Source: Leishmania donovani
Lineage: Eukaryota; Euglenozoa; Kinetoplastea; Trypanosomatida; Trypanosomatidae
DNA: 64,000 bases
Direction: 5' to 3'
Assembly (NCBI RefSeq): GCF_000227135.1
Contig: NC_018259.1
Span: 715,890-779,889 of the forward strand
The translations under genes were made by a program, and so were the position numbers. Below are positions 31,001 to 41,140 of the stretch, in pieces. Each line of letters starts with the position of its first letter. Positions within the stretch are counted from its first letter, which is position 1. Below the pieces are notes generated by a model. That model was not told the origin of the DNA, searched no databases, and saw only the letters and a list, made by a program, of their open reading frames with translations.

Positions 31001-32263
31001 CTGCAGCTGATCCGACACGCCCTCGGCGCGGAAGCCGTCTACACTCGCTGTCGCTGCTCCGTCTCCAGGCGACGGCTTGCCGGCGTCGTACGCGCACTCC
31101 TCCGCAGACTTCATCAACGAGAACACGGCCAGCAAAAGCAGGTCGAGTCGCGCACCGATCGCATGCGACACAGGGAATGATGGCTGTGACACAAGAGCCA
31201 GCTCTTCAGCAAGCCTGCGCAGGAGTTTGGTAAGAAGGCGGCTGTACGCACCGACCCTCTCGCAGCGCCACACCGCCGCCGCCTGCGGTGTCTCCTGGTC
31301 ACCTTCGTTCTGCCCACGCACGCTGCGCTTAGTCTGTCCAGGTGGAGCAGTCTTGGATTCCTGCGCCAGAGCCGCGACGATTCTGCGAAAGGCCAGCAAA
31401 CTCGCCTCGAGCGCCGAGGCCATGATTGCCAGAGCATGAAGGGTGGCCACGGTATCACCTGGCAGCGTCTCCTCTGCCGAAAACCGAACCGGCGCAAGAG
31501 ACGGGTCCTTGATGTAATGCCCCAGTCGTGAATCAGATAGCAGCGCCGTTAGCACCTCCGCAGCTTCATGCGAGGAAGGCGCCAGCGGCTGCACCCTCCC
31601 AGACAGGGACTTCACAGAGATATGAGCACGCACAAGATCGTGCGCAAGGTCTGTGAAGCGCGACGGCGCGAGTGTGAGCAGCGCTGAGGCCAGCCTGTTC
31701 ATTGCAGAAGTTTTAAGCTTCTCGTTATGGCTGTCCCCGGCAGTGTTTGTGGCGGACGCCGAGGCAGCACTATGGTTTCGCAGATCGGAAGGCGAGGCAT
31801 GCCGGCTGCCGTGGTCGCGTTGATGCGAGGTGGTGGTGGTGGTCACAGGATTTTGGCGTCGCTGCGGGCAGCGAAGAGACTGCTCCACTGAAGTGGCCGT
31901 ACGACGCCTCCCCGTAGCGGTTTCTGCACCAGCAAACACGTTGGCCAGGTGCCACACCTTGGCAGCATCATACTGCAAAGTACGTTCCACCCACCGCGCC
32001 GACGACGATACTGATCGACGGGCAGCCGCTGTGTCAGAGCCGTCTGCCCGCGCTGCGTCCTTCTGTGAGGTCGGGCTTGCTTGAGTTTTTCCGGCTGCAG
32101 CTGTCGTACGCTTCACGTAACCTTGGCGGCCGCATGTGCTCGACTTCCTCTTCCTAGCTCCTTCCGCTGAGATGGCGACAGTGGTGGCGCTGCGCGCCGT
32201 GCCTTGCAGTGCTGCTTGCAGCGCACCGCCGTGGGCCGTGCAGCCGCGTGCAAGTACATGCAT
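28031..32263 (-). CDS. Large hypothetical protein with C-terminal PDZ-like segment (1410 aa)
   Basis: I do not recognise the family as a whole. The first 40 residues after the chosen ATG (MHVLARGCTAHGGALQAALQ, then Arg, Thr and Ala-rich) are basic, amphipathic and without acids, as in a mitochondrial presequence, so a mitochondrial location is likely. Most of the protein is alpha-helical with hydrophobic heptads and Ala/Ser-rich linkers. The last 120 residues look like a PDZ domain: RIPLGLVLDG resembles the peptide-binding loop, and LLCISNRAGVFADVVGWRVL with VNGNAVRTGRDVA matches the later strands and helix. An acidic stretch and a Gln run separate these halves. The frame stays open for 116 codons upstream, but that part is Cys/Leu low complexity in the presumed leader. 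Confidence 0.82.
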   Translation of the reverse strand: MHVLARGCTAHGGALQAALQGTARSATTVAISAEGARKRKSSTCGRQGYVKRTTAAAGKTQASPTSQKDAARADGSDTAAARRSVSSSARWVERTLQYDAAKVWHLANVFAGAETATGRRRTATSVEQSLRCPQRRQNPVTTTTTSHQRDHGSRHASPSDLRNHSAASASATNTAGDSHNEKLKTSAMNRLASALLTLAPSRFTDLAHDLVRAHISVKSLSGRVQPLAPSSHEAAEVLTALLSDSRLGHYIKDPSLAPVRFSAEETLPGDTVATLHALAIMASALEASLLAFRRIVAALAQESKTAPPGQTKRSVRGQNEGDQETPQAAAVWRCERVGAYSRLLTKLLRRLAEELALVSQPSFPVSHAIGARLDLLLLAVFSLMKSAEECAYDAGKPSPGDGAATASVDGFRAEGVSDQLQHLCLQVSILCSRWSSTAARTRATPELQLEHFYSTSSLSLFAGQAKKLQMRMRVGGPASSLAGCVPALQSMVLVYYVTILRLMIAMDRSTVNAACREAAPSANPKGAGAQLEGDATASLYLTGDERVQLAKGLEMLWGEIKPKRVLSPAEVSQLQHRTVHTALNVSLATWWKAAAGTAASASSSTPYWNQTPQQITALLCSYNSLLTECRAALPVFVARSASETVALPLASPTAFPVSPDLSWFVPFHSRLLRVGLDLQLEATLLAALHLGIEPRAPPTPATPIAKWIESRHIQRLRRRGASGDATMKVNPHETAEADASWARVYRLCGGLRVAATELLYCAITDVCSRGAKKPLSRADNGSWSPPNRPSLSQRGSLSPAINANTRDSGSASPLAVALVNAVSRTFFAVPRMQYLFAHYTDATYTDQTAEEECRRVYAACLGVLAWLRELAAPFGVRFGESPVAPSVPHSSDALHGAPPPRKCCREEWQVCGTTSAIAMDGAFFFAYYLYHWSGETGHHAGVSCDRGTEAERTALDAALASDGVVSWMPCPSVAHFLTGATAVEYTKEMLFQLQHDTARQLQHLRATNRLHHFSGELQDKMKLLQDSNLRQRHVTSTLSVVQAHRKQPTLLWMPLAQVQEMVFLFDQYPQLFRYIDSAPRLGTRGDAEENCGGEVAPSDGTREYPKVHVGDITCTFSRVHGYLVKRLHVLSGILREYRSILLESVPHDAIDSHAISDDPSASVTTPTKPSFRGRLLENARRSPQLEVHRRNNYGWAHMWAMQLHEEFPRLPAQMEGAPRWASGAVRALDRMERTMNDTHQKGLFINVVKSQQQYRELQRARSGAPSPTSAKEAAPADATEDECIGESQLRDVVVQRDSERIPLGLVLDGAARILRVQMKVARPAVVADGSDEAEGDLLESPFARALAQQQQQQGQHLLCISNRAGVFADVVGWRVLRVNGNAVRTGRDVAAQVRDKIEFTVTLQPCSRSE

Positions 32264-33354
32264 TTCCTTTTTGCGAGAGAGATGCAATAAGGTCGGCGTT
32301 TCGACAGTGGCCCATGCGAGCCGACGCGTAGACGAAGGAAGAAAGCATCCAGCAAATGAAAGGCAAAAGAGGGTAACGAAGCCGAGAAGATCGCCACAAG
32401 GAGATGTAGTGCATAGAAACGGGAGCACACACACACGCACACACGCATACGTGCACGTTGAAAGGAACGCGCGCCTGCTTGTGAGCGCATTCGGCAACGG
32501 CACCGTCACCGCTGCGGGTGCTGCACACCCATCCGGTACGCATGCGGAAAGAGGGCCCGAGAGCCAGTGAATGATGGTGTCGGAGGGGCAGGAGAGAGAG
32601 AGAAGTAACATGTGCCCCTATCCCCCTCCCCGAAAGTCGCCGTTGTCTTGCGGCTGCGGTTCGCATGTTCGGTATCTTCCGCTCCGGCCACAACGAGGCC
32701 ATCATACGTGCGCCTCAACTAAATCTGGAAGCGTTTTTCGTGCAGCGCTGCCAGGGTGAGAAGTCGCAGCATTCGCCAACGCATACGGCGACAGCGATAC
32801 GCAGCGATGGACAGAGGCAGACACACAGAAAGTGGGGAAGGCGGCAGCGCCACGGGACACGCACATCAGCGGTCCCGCCGGTAAATAAAGAGACAGACAA
32901 AAGCGGGGCCGCAGAGCTGCACAACGAAAATAAGGCAGTGGGTGTCTTGAAGAGTCGAGTCACAGAGTGTATCTATCTCTCACTTGTATCTATCGCTCGC
33001 TAAAGTCGCGAGAAAGTAGAGCACACGGGGGTCCGTGCGCACAGGGCGGAGGTGTGCGTGTGCGGGCGGGTACGGAATAGGACGACGTTAATAAGGGGCA
33101 GAGAGACAGAGAGAGTAGCGCGCACAAACGGGCAGTTACGGGTAGCACCAGTCATTCGTGGCAGCGGTGACGACAAGACTGGATGAATACCACGGAGAGA
33201 GGCGCACGGCTGACCTGCCGCGAGCCTGGTGAAGGCACAGAGCAAACAAGGAGGGCTTATCATCCTCATTCTTCCGCGACCCGTCGTGATAACGCTTCTT
33301 GTTCGACTCCTCCGTGTGTTCGGCCCTCACGGGAGCGTAGACGAAGCAGTCTCC
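32264..33354. other. Spacer upstream of the 1410-residue gene
   Basis: Holds the 5' flank of the large gene, with purine-rich + strand sequence at about 32334-32395 (a pyrimidine tract for the transcript), and the 3' flank of the next gene. No gene or RNA was recognised. Confidence 0.55.
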
Positions 33355-35172
33355 CTACCTGATGCGCCGTCGCTGCAGTTTGTCAAGTGCCTGCCGTCGC
33401 AGCAGCGCTAGGGCAGATTCGGTGCGCACCTCCGCGTAGTGTCCCCTCACCCGAGCCATCGGCGAAGCCGACGAGCACACGCTGTTGTCTTCTTCATCGA
33501 TCTGCATGCCAGCAAGGAGCGCGGCGCCGCTCCGCTTCGCCTCTTGCTCGCGCCGAATCTCCTCCTGTGCAGAGCCGCTGCTCCCACGACACTGAGAGAA
33601 GTTGATCTGTCGATTCCGCCCATACCACAGTCCGTGATCGGTGACTGGGGCCGGCTCTGCCGTCGGCGACGCCGCAGACAAAGACGGAGGTCCCAACTGA
33701 TCCTTCAAGCGATCTAGTAGCTGCGGTGACGGCACTGTGTACAAATTCTGGAGTCGAGTCTGGAGAGGAACAGCACCGATCGCCTGCGTGCTGGATGCAT
33801 AGTAGTCCACCCACGTGGTGGTTCGCGCGTCGGCTGCGGCATGTGCTGGGTCGGGCTTCAAAGAACCAACGTGGTCGGCGGAGGCGCCGGTGTCCTCAGC
33901 ACCCTCTTCCGCATGCGCGGTGTTTGCGCTTGATTCGGCTGCCGGCGTGCATGCTGGCGAGTGTGGTGACGAAGTAGCCATCGTGCCCTTTGATGTGAGT
34001 GGCACACTGCGGAATGGAAACTGCTCTAGCACCACATCTTGGCAGCCAAGAACCTGCTGCTCCGCAGGTTTGCAGAGCGCACTCGTGGAGGGGGCAGCGC
34101 CGTGGCTCTCCACATCAGCAGCTAAAGCGCGATGCATTGGATTTTGCCCCGGCGCTGTGAGACCCCCTGCATGTTTGCTTGACGCACAGCTGGCACCGCA
34201 GCGGTCGTTCTCGATGCATTGTTGGCTTGTTTCCTGCCCCTCGTCGAGCACAATGGAGACGCGCCCCGTTTGACCTCCTGCACTGATTTCGGGATTCGTG
34301 ACGCTGCTGCCCAAAACAAGTCGAGAGATGAGGAGAGAGAGAGCACTGCCTTCGTCTGCGATAGGTCCGTTGGTGCTTTCAGTCAATCTGCTCCCTCGTG
34401 CCCATTCCACCTCGCAGGCGGTAAGAGGCCACAAAACCTCCTCGCTGCAGATGACGCCGTGTGGCGGTGGCACACACAATCCAACGACAGCACATGAAAG
34501 CGATGAGCCGGCTCCAGCACCACTGGTGACGGGGAACGTATCGGTGGTGGTCACCGTCGTGACCGTGGCTGCGGTGGCGGCCTTGAGTGCATCTGCCTGT
34601 GCGCTCTCGAGCTCCGAAGCTACGCCCCGTTGCGTTGAGATGAAGTGATTTGGTGGCGGGCAGTCTTCCATAGCAGATAGCACGAAAGGCGATGCAATGA
34701 GGGGCGAGACAGTCGGGTCTGGCGTCAAAAGCGGCGTCTTTCCTGGCGACAGCTCCAGATTACCCTTTCTTACTGAATCGCCATTCATTCGTGTCACCGA
34801 CCAGGCCACAAAGACACGACTGGCAGGAGCTGATGCCTCGGCGGCGGAATCCACAGCGGACACGGAACTTAAAGGCACCCATACTGCTCCAACCGTGCGA
34901 TGTGGACCGCCAATGAGAAGGGGGTCCGACGAGCTCGCCTCAACATGCTCGCTACCGCCTGTGCGATCGACCGCCACAAGCGAGATCGAAACTAGCTCGA
35001 AGCTTGGTGCATTACGCACTTCGAACGTAGACGGTGCAGCGGTGCAGTGAATTATCGCATCGCGCCGGGTGCAGTGAAAGATGAGCTTGTGTCGACGCTC
35101 GTCCCCGGTGTCGGTAAGCACTTCGGCTGGGACAACGCTCACCACCTCCAGGTTGTACTGATAGTCGTGCAT
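33355..35172 (-). CDS. Hypothetical protein (605 aa)
   Basis: No family recognised. The N-terminal 140 residues look ordered, with beta-type alternation (YQYNLEVVSVVPAEVL, RRHKLIFHCTRRDAIIHC, FELVSISLVAVDRTG, SRVFVAWSVTRMNG). Residues about 150-450 are Ser/Thr/Ala-rich and probably disordered. The C-terminal 150 residues contain a helical stretch with PSPQLLDRLKDQLGPPSL, an aromatic stretch around GLWYGRNRQINFSQC, and a basic end (LLRRQALDKLQRRRIR). No signal peptide or membrane segment was seen. On the coding strand a pyrimidine tract and a CAG lie directly upstream of the ATG, supporting this start. Confidence 0.8.
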   Translation of the reverse strand: MHDYQYNLEVVSVVPAEVLTDTGDERRHKLIFHCTRRDAIIHCTAAPSTFEVRNAPSFELVSISLVAVDRTGGSEHVEASSSDPLLIGGPHRTVGAVWVPLSSVSAVDSAAEASAPASRVFVAWSVTRMNGDSVRKGNLELSPGKTPLLTPDPTVSPLIASPFVLSAMEDCPPPNHFISTQRGVASELESAQADALKAATAATVTTVTTTDTFPVTSGAGAGSSLSCAVVGLCVPPPHGVICSEEVLWPLTACEVEWARGSRLTESTNGPIADEGSALSLLISRLVLGSSVTNPEISAGGQTGRVSIVLDEGQETSQQCIENDRCGASCASSKHAGGLTAPGQNPMHRALAADVESHGAAPSTSALCKPAEQQVLGCQDVVLEQFPFRSVPLTSKGTMATSSPHSPACTPAAESSANTAHAEEGAEDTGASADHVGSLKPDPAHAAADARTTTWVDYYASSTQAIGAVPLQTRLQNLYTVPSPQLLDRLKDQLGPPSLSAASPTAEPAPVTDHGLWYGRNRQINFSQCRGSSGSAQEEIRREQEAKRSGAALLAGMQIDEEDNSVCSSASPMARVRGHYAEVRTESALALLRRQALDKLQRRRIR

Positions 35173-36948
35173 GATGGCGACTGCGTGAAAAGGGAGGGGG
35201 TAGAGCGCGACGGGAAGAATCGAGACGGAAGTGATCTGGTCCTCCGTGGTTCAGCCTCGGTGCGTTTTGGATCTTCGCGTCCGTGCTTTACCCTCCGACG
35301 CGCTCTGCTTCTGCAGTGCGAAGGTGCCTCCGTGCGAGGCCACGCACGGAAAGCAAAGAGCCGGAATCCGTAAGGTGTGCGATGGACGGTGATGATGGTA
35401 GCGACAGCGCTGCCAGAGTATCTATAGATGGCTGTGAGAGCTTCGCACGTACGCGGGCGATGTGGAGGCGACAACACCGCACTGCAAGGAATGCTGCTTT
35501 TGAGAGAGGTAGAGAGAATGAAGGATAAGAAGGAGAGGTGGTTCGCTCAATGGCGAGGTTCAACATGCACCGCAGAGAGCTCATCGAGCAGAGAAGTACA
35601 CGCTCGAGACGCGTGTGCGTAGCCGCCACATCAGGGCGAGAAAAAAAACAAAGAGTCGGGGAGAGAGAAGCACCTGCACAGGATTCGAAGCGCCGTGTTT
35701 GGGCAACGTGCCACCTGCCTCCGCCCATATGCTTGTGAGAGTACTGCTGCAGAGAGCATTACTGGTGAGAGCCGCGGTGTCTCCCTCCCTCACTACGCAC
35801 CGCAGTTCAGCATCTCCCCCCACACACACACGCACACCTGATCTCTGGGATGCCTTTCGTGTTCGTTGTTTTCCTTTTATTTTGGCTCCCGTGGTTGCTT
35901 CTTGTGTTTTCCAACGAGCAATCGCGGAGGTGAAGGGAATCGCGGAGAAAGAGAGGAGACGCCCTCTATCGCCACGGCTGGAGAGGTGAAGGGGGAGAGG
36001 GTGGAGGTAAGAGGGGGCGATGTAAGAAGAAGCGTACATGGGCAAGCAAACAAGAAACCACCCGGCCTCCTCGGTCTCCCCGAGACAAAGACAGACAGAG
36101 AATGACGTGAAACCGTGAGAGAGTGAGAGAGTAATATGGAAAAGAGCAAGCAAACAGGCACACGAGAGCCGAACCTGTCCCAGAAAGGGGTCACACAATT
36201 TACATGAAGAGTGAAAACATCCGGTGAAATAAAAGGAGGAGTCCGGGCACACTATCCCCCCCCCACCTCGCACATAGGGGATGGGTGAATGGAGAGACGC
36301 AACCAGTACAGTATACATACATGCCACACCGACACGCAGACAGCGGAGGTGGGGAGTGGGGGAGGGGGGCAGTGGGCTGATCGGGGCAGCAATGCGGCAA
36401 AGCCAACAGCAAACAGAAAACCGAAAGAAAGAGCGCTGGCGAGAATAGACCTCAAGAGAAGGGGGAAAGGAGGAGAGGGGCAGAGGGGGTGGACGTTGCG
36501 GCCGCGTCACACGCGCATTCCAATCGGTCACTTCATGGGACATGTGGGAAAAATAATAATACGAAGAGAGCAAGGACACACAAGAGAAACACCCTTACAG
36601 AGCACCCCTTACTGTGTCTCGGTCAGGTCGCCACCGCTCCTCATTCCTTCTCTCCCTCCTCCGAACAGGCCCCCGCTTACTCCCACCTTTTTTTTGGGGG
36701 GGTTCTACAACTGTTTTTCCATGCTGAGGAGACTAGGCGAAAGGGTCACCGATAAACACTTCTGTATGGGCGTAGACAACACGCGGCTACGACGACGGCG
36801 TCGGCTTGAACTTGGGGGTACACTGGAAAGGGGCAACGGCGGCAACATCTTTCGGCTCTCACTTGTTCTCTTCGCCCGCGCAGCTGACGGGTAAGTGCTC
36901 CTCCATCTCCTCATAGGCGTAGAGCACGCGCAAACTGACTTCATTCGG
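35173..36948. other. Spacer upstream of the 605-residue gene
   Basis: Includes a short pyrimidine tract (separate entry) close to the 605-residue gene, then purine-rich + strand sequence at about 35500-36150 and 36330-36490. A 332-residue minus-strand frame here is low-complexity Leu/Ser/Cys and is not accepted as a gene. Nothing else was recognised. Confidence 0.55.
35187..35200 (-). promoter_or_regulatory. Pyrimidine tract and AG before the 605-residue gene
   Basis: On the transcribed strand it reads CCCCCTCCCTTTTCACGCAG, followed by eight bases and the ATG. The AG (complement of 35181-35182) is a candidate spliced-leader acceptor and would leave a very short 5' UTR. Confidence 0.45.
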
Positions 36949-38271
36949 CTACGGTGCTACCTCCATCTCTGTGGACGGCACCGACTCTTCGTGAGTGCGC
37001 TGGTCCAACACGTCCACCGCCGACGGCGATGTGTCCACTTCCGATTCCTCGCGCTTCGTCTCCGGCTCAGGCACCTCTGTGCTGCCAAGCTCCGGCTCGA
37101 ACACCATCGTTGAGGCTGTGTTAACGGGCGGCATGTCGTCCACTGGCGGTGGCAGTGCATTGTGCGAGTCGTCGCCGCCGTTCGTACGGCCTTCCGCCTC
37201 CTCCGTCTCTCCTTCCGCGCTGCCCGCAATCTCGCCCCGATCTTCCTCGAAGCCGAGTTCGCTGATCATGCCGGCGACATCAAAGGCAGGTATCCAGGAG
37301 AAGCGCGACCTGGTCGCCGCTGTCCGCCTCGGCGCCTCCTGCATCTGGGCAACGCAGAGCGCACGCAAGCACGGCTGCGAGGAGTTGAAATGAAGAGCCA
37401 GTGCAGGGACATGGTAAAACACAATGCCAAAGTCTTCGCGGCAGCACTGCAAGATAAGCGGGAAGAGCATGTTCCGCTCCTCCTCTTCCAGCTCGTAGCG
37501 TCCCAGGACCTCGCGGTGGTTCAGCGCAAAGAGCTGGACATCATACATGTCCTGCAGATACTGATACGCAGACCTCCACGAAGCCTCCTCCTCCTCCATC
37601 AGCGCCGCACGCACCTTTTCTTCCTCCTCCTCAAAAGGCAAATCCTTTGCCTGCTCGATCGCGTAGGTCGTCTGCCCATAGCGCGCGATCACGACGTTGC
37701 GGTAATAGTCGGCCGGCACCGCGCGGAAGAAGCGCTGCTTGATGGCAGTAAAGTCCTCGTCCTCCTCGTATTGCAGTCGCTGCCGAGACAAGCTTTCACT
37801 CCTGGCTGCATCGTTTATGACGTTGAGGAAGAACCACGCACGGCCGCACGCTTCCTCGATGTGCTCGCGGAGGCGGCGCTCGACGCCGTAGTGCCACTGG
37901 CGCAGCTCCCGCTCCTCTCGGCACAGCTCCGCGAAGGCAGCGTGTGGAAAACCGTGAACTGGGCGTGTGATGGGCAGGTCAACCTTCCGCGGTGGTGCCG
38001 CCTGGAACCAGACGGCCGTCTGCTTCTTGTAGAGTGCCACCTCGAAGAGGTTTCGGTGAGCCAGTGCACCCCTCCCAAGTGCCTTTTTGTCGGAGATCAT
38101 CACCGCCGCAACGTGAAGCACATCCTGGAATGCCATCTGGCACTTCTCCTCCAGCGCCTTGCGGTCGCCTACCTCGCGCCGTTGCAAATCAAGCAGCAAC
38201 TCCGTATAAGTCGGCACGTGCGCGACAAGCTCCGCGTAGCGCTCCGCGAAGCTCTGGCTGACAAGCGCCAT
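36949..38271 (-). CDS. Hypothetical helical protein with acidic tail (440 aa)
   Basis: No family recognised. Residues 1-270 are highly charged and helical, with aromatic positions suggesting a folded helical domain (FAERYAELVAHVPTYTELLL, AVWFQAAPPRKVDLPITRPV, RRLREHIEEACGRAWFFLNV, AVPADYYRNVVIARYGQTTY). An EEEEE cluster lies near 225. The region around 275-315 (MLFPLILQCC, FGIVFYHVPALALHF) is hydrophobic but too interrupted for a membrane span. The last 110 residues are acidic and disordered. The ATG opens directly into ordered sequence, so the start seems right. A T-rich tract preceded by a CA repeat lies 55-75 bases upstream on the coding strand. Confidence 0.82.
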   Translation of the reverse strand: MALVSQSFAERYAELVAHVPTYTELLLDLQRREVGDRKALEEKCQMAFQDVLHVAAVMISDKKALGRGALAHRNLFEVALYKKQTAVWFQAAPPRKVDLPITRPVHGFPHAAFAELCREERELRQWHYGVERRLREHIEEACGRAWFFLNVINDAARSESLSRQRLQYEEDEDFTAIKQRFFRAVPADYYRNVVIARYGQTTYAIEQAKDLPFEEEEEKVRAALMEEEEASWRSAYQYLQDMYDVQLFALNHREVLGRYELEEEERNMLFPLILQCCREDFGIVFYHVPALALHFNSSQPCLRALCVAQMQEAPRRTAATRSRFSWIPAFDVAGMISELGFEEDRGEIAGSAEGETEEAEGRTNGGDDSHNALPPPVDDMPPVNTASTMVFEPELGSTEVPEPETKREESEVDTSPSAVDVLDQRTHEESVPSTEMEVAP

Positions 38272-38979
38272 CGCTGAGAGTTTGTATGTCGCTTCTTAAT
38301 GTTTAGGTAAAACACACACACACACACGAAAAAAAAGAGACAAAGTACGCGCGTGCACGAGTCGAATGCAAGACAGCCCTCTACCCTACGAGGTTGCCCA
38401 GTGAGCACGACTGCTGATAAAAATGGGGAGCAAGTGTGCGAGTACCCGGTAAGATGTCGTCAGACCGGCAGAGAGAACGGAGGGTATGAGAGGAGAAGAG
38501 AGGGGAAGAGAAGTAAAGAGGGATGCGTACCGACTCCAGAGATGCGACAGCGATGTCGTGCACGAGGGTGCGTCGATGCAGCTGCCTAACTCTCAGCGTG
38601 TGCAGGCGAGTGAAGTGGCTATGGAATGTAAAAGCTCAGAAGACATGAGGGAGGCAGAGAAGGAGAGGGGGTAGAGGTCATTTCGAGAGACCGAGAGGCT
38701 GTGCACCGCGGAGATGCGACAGACAGAAAGCCAGGCCTATCCGTGAAGCGAGTAATAGATGGTCAACTGTGAAAACTTTAGCACTCCTGCCCGCTGGTCT
38801 TTCTGCATTCAAGACATGGGAAACAAAAAGAGCGGCAAAGCAGACGCATGCTGCTTAGGTGCGGCCAGAAATGATCGGCGCCCTTCGTTTTCGTTTTCTG
38901 CTTGATGTGGACGACACGTTCTCCTTTACGAGCGCCTTCCACCTCACGCCTAGGGACATCAGCATATTTGTATATCTAT

Positions 38980-38998
38980 TTATATATATATATATATA
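38980..38998. repeat. (TA)n microsatellite
   Basis: About nineteen bases of alternating TA within a wider A/T-rich patch (38965-39010) in a spacer. No function is evident. Confidence 0.85.
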
Positions 38999-40445
38999 CA
39001 TGCATGTGAATATTTCCTGCCATCGCTAATGCGCGACCAGATAGAGAAGAGCCAGAGGAGAACAAGGTAGTTTGTGGGCCTGCGTGGGGCTTTATCCTCA
39101 TTTTCTAACCTGTTATGGACGATGCCACAAACGTGTTGGACATCACCAGGTAGGAGAAACCGGCTTGTGTAGTCCGCTCTTACAGAGTTGCTGCTTATCG
39201 TTTCGATGCCTTCCACGAAAGTATCGGGCCCACCCTTCCTCATCCATCATGTCTCCCACCCAGTGGCGGGCACGATGGTGGGCTGGTCGGTGTGGGATCG
39301 ACTCGAACTCGCAGAGAAGTTAGTACACGAAAAAAAAAAACAAGCACCTTCCCCAACATCAGAAGGGATGTGAGGAAAGAGGTCCACCACGCCCCACATG
39401 CAGATATGGCCTGCAGGTCACGACCGTGAGACTGCCCCCATCGAAAACGAAAAGAACGAAACACAAATAGCAGGGACCCTCCTTCCCCCCACCCAGTACA
39501 AGAGGGCCAAATACCTTTTTTCAATGAGAAGGAAAAAGACAGAAGAGAAGGAGCACCGTCAAATTTCAGGATTTAAGTGTGCAAAAAAAAAATCAGAATA
39601 GAAATAAAGAATCGAAAAAAAAAAAGAATCGAAAAGGAGGAGAGCAAGGGCGTATACGTACTGCCTCACCCGAACCGCGAGAGCACACAAAAAAAAAATC
39701 GACGCTCCGGTCACCACGCACCGTCCAAACACCACTGCACGTTGTTGATTTGTGTTTTTTTTGCTTTTCGCTAAGTCCTGCTGCGCGCTGTTGTCGTTAC
39801 GCTGGACCGGAGCTGATCTCGCGCATCCGCTTGCATGAGAGAAGGGCACAAGAAGTAAGAGATTTGTCGTCATGCCCTCCTTCTTTGGTACACCTATGCC
39901 GCCGCATTTGTGCGTTCCGAGAGCGATCAGCGAGGCCTCAGCCTCACACGGAATGGCACGAAGAAACACACACACACACACACGAGCGACGTGGAGGTTG
40001 TGCTAAACGATAAAGGCACGGCAATGACGTGTAACCGTAACCGAAGCAGCACGAAAGAAAACAACAACGAAAATGTTCATAGTACAACAAGAGCAGCTCG
40101 GTACCAGAACTTCATTCTAGCACAAAGTTGGGCAGAACAACGAAAACGGCAAGTTCGCCCCGACCCACCCACTCAAACCCACATAAAAACACACACACCA
40201 CTTTTCCTTTCTTGTTTCACTTGTTGTTTTGCTTTTCGTTCCGCTGCACCGTCTCCCGTGGTATGACGTGGCCGCCATCGAACCTCATTTGTTTGACTTC
40301 AAACCCGCCCAGCCCTCTTTGTGCACCAGCGGATAGCCTCCTCCTAAGGTAGGCCGTAAGCAAGCTCACGCTAAGGCAGCTGTGGCAGAAACGTTCCGCC
40401 CGCGTCGGAACATCACAACGCACAGGAGAAGGAGGGGGAGTAAGG

Positions 40446-41060
40446 CCAATGTGCCCAGTCGCTGTCAGCGAGCATGGGCCATACTCCACACTAGCCCAGG
40501 CCTGCCAAAGTTCCTCAGCGCGTGCTGTCAACCATCGCTTTCGCCAGGCAGCCGTGGAGATGCTGTTACAGCCATGCGCCCACTCAGTCATCGGAGAACG
40601 GCCCCACTGCCCTCAAGCTCTGTCCGCCCACCCATCCTGCCTCGCAGGCCGCCTCACAGCCGCTCCCACATCATGTCGGTCCCTACGTGCTGCACACACA
40701 CACACACTCGCGGTGGCGCTCCGCCGCCCCACACCACTGGGCAGTGCGAGGGCCGGGGGTGCGGTACACGCTCGAGTCACGCGGACGCTCTGCCCATCAC
40801 GTGGATGGCGCAAGCGTGTGCACGGTCGCAGGTCGGTCCGACGCAGCGCCATCCAGCCCCTCACCGCCGACATCAGCAGTGATGCATCGCTCGGGCCTTC
40901 CCCTACGTCGTAGGCACTCGACCCTGTCACCACCAGAGGTGGCCCGGCATTTGGCAGGGCTAGGGGGCGGGGGTGTACTGCACCCTCAGATACGGCGCAC
41001 TGAAATGTCCCCCCCCCCCTGTCAGCAGAGGAGGAGAGAAACAACAATAAAACGGACTGC
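40446..41060. repeat. SIDER-like retroposon remnant, copy C
   Basis: The longest copy. Its left part (GCCAATGTGCCCAG ... GCCTGCCAAAG ... CAGCGCGTGCTGTCAA) is shared with F, its junction CGCTTTCGCCAGGC with A and F, and everything after GCAGCCGTGGAGATGC with B and D at close to identity. The A-rich tail is AGAGAAACAACAATAAAA. It sits about 80 bases after the RUS-family stop codon, so it should be in that mRNA's 3' UTR, apparently antisense. Confidence 0.85.
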
Positions 41061-41140
41061 ATTGTCAAAGGCATTATTGCCGAGTCCGGGTGTATGCTCC
41101 TCGTCTGCCTAGGAACTCACGCATAGCCATACTTTCCGAT

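Larger units (their letters stand above)
38272..41140. other. Spacer with SIDER copy C
   Basis: A 2.9-kb stretch between the RUS-family gene and the 440-residue gene. It contains an AT repeat at about 38980-38998, A-rich purine sequence at 39570-39700, CA runs near 39967 and 40192, and SIDER copy C adjoining the RUS gene's stop. No gene or RNA was recognised. Confidence 0.6.
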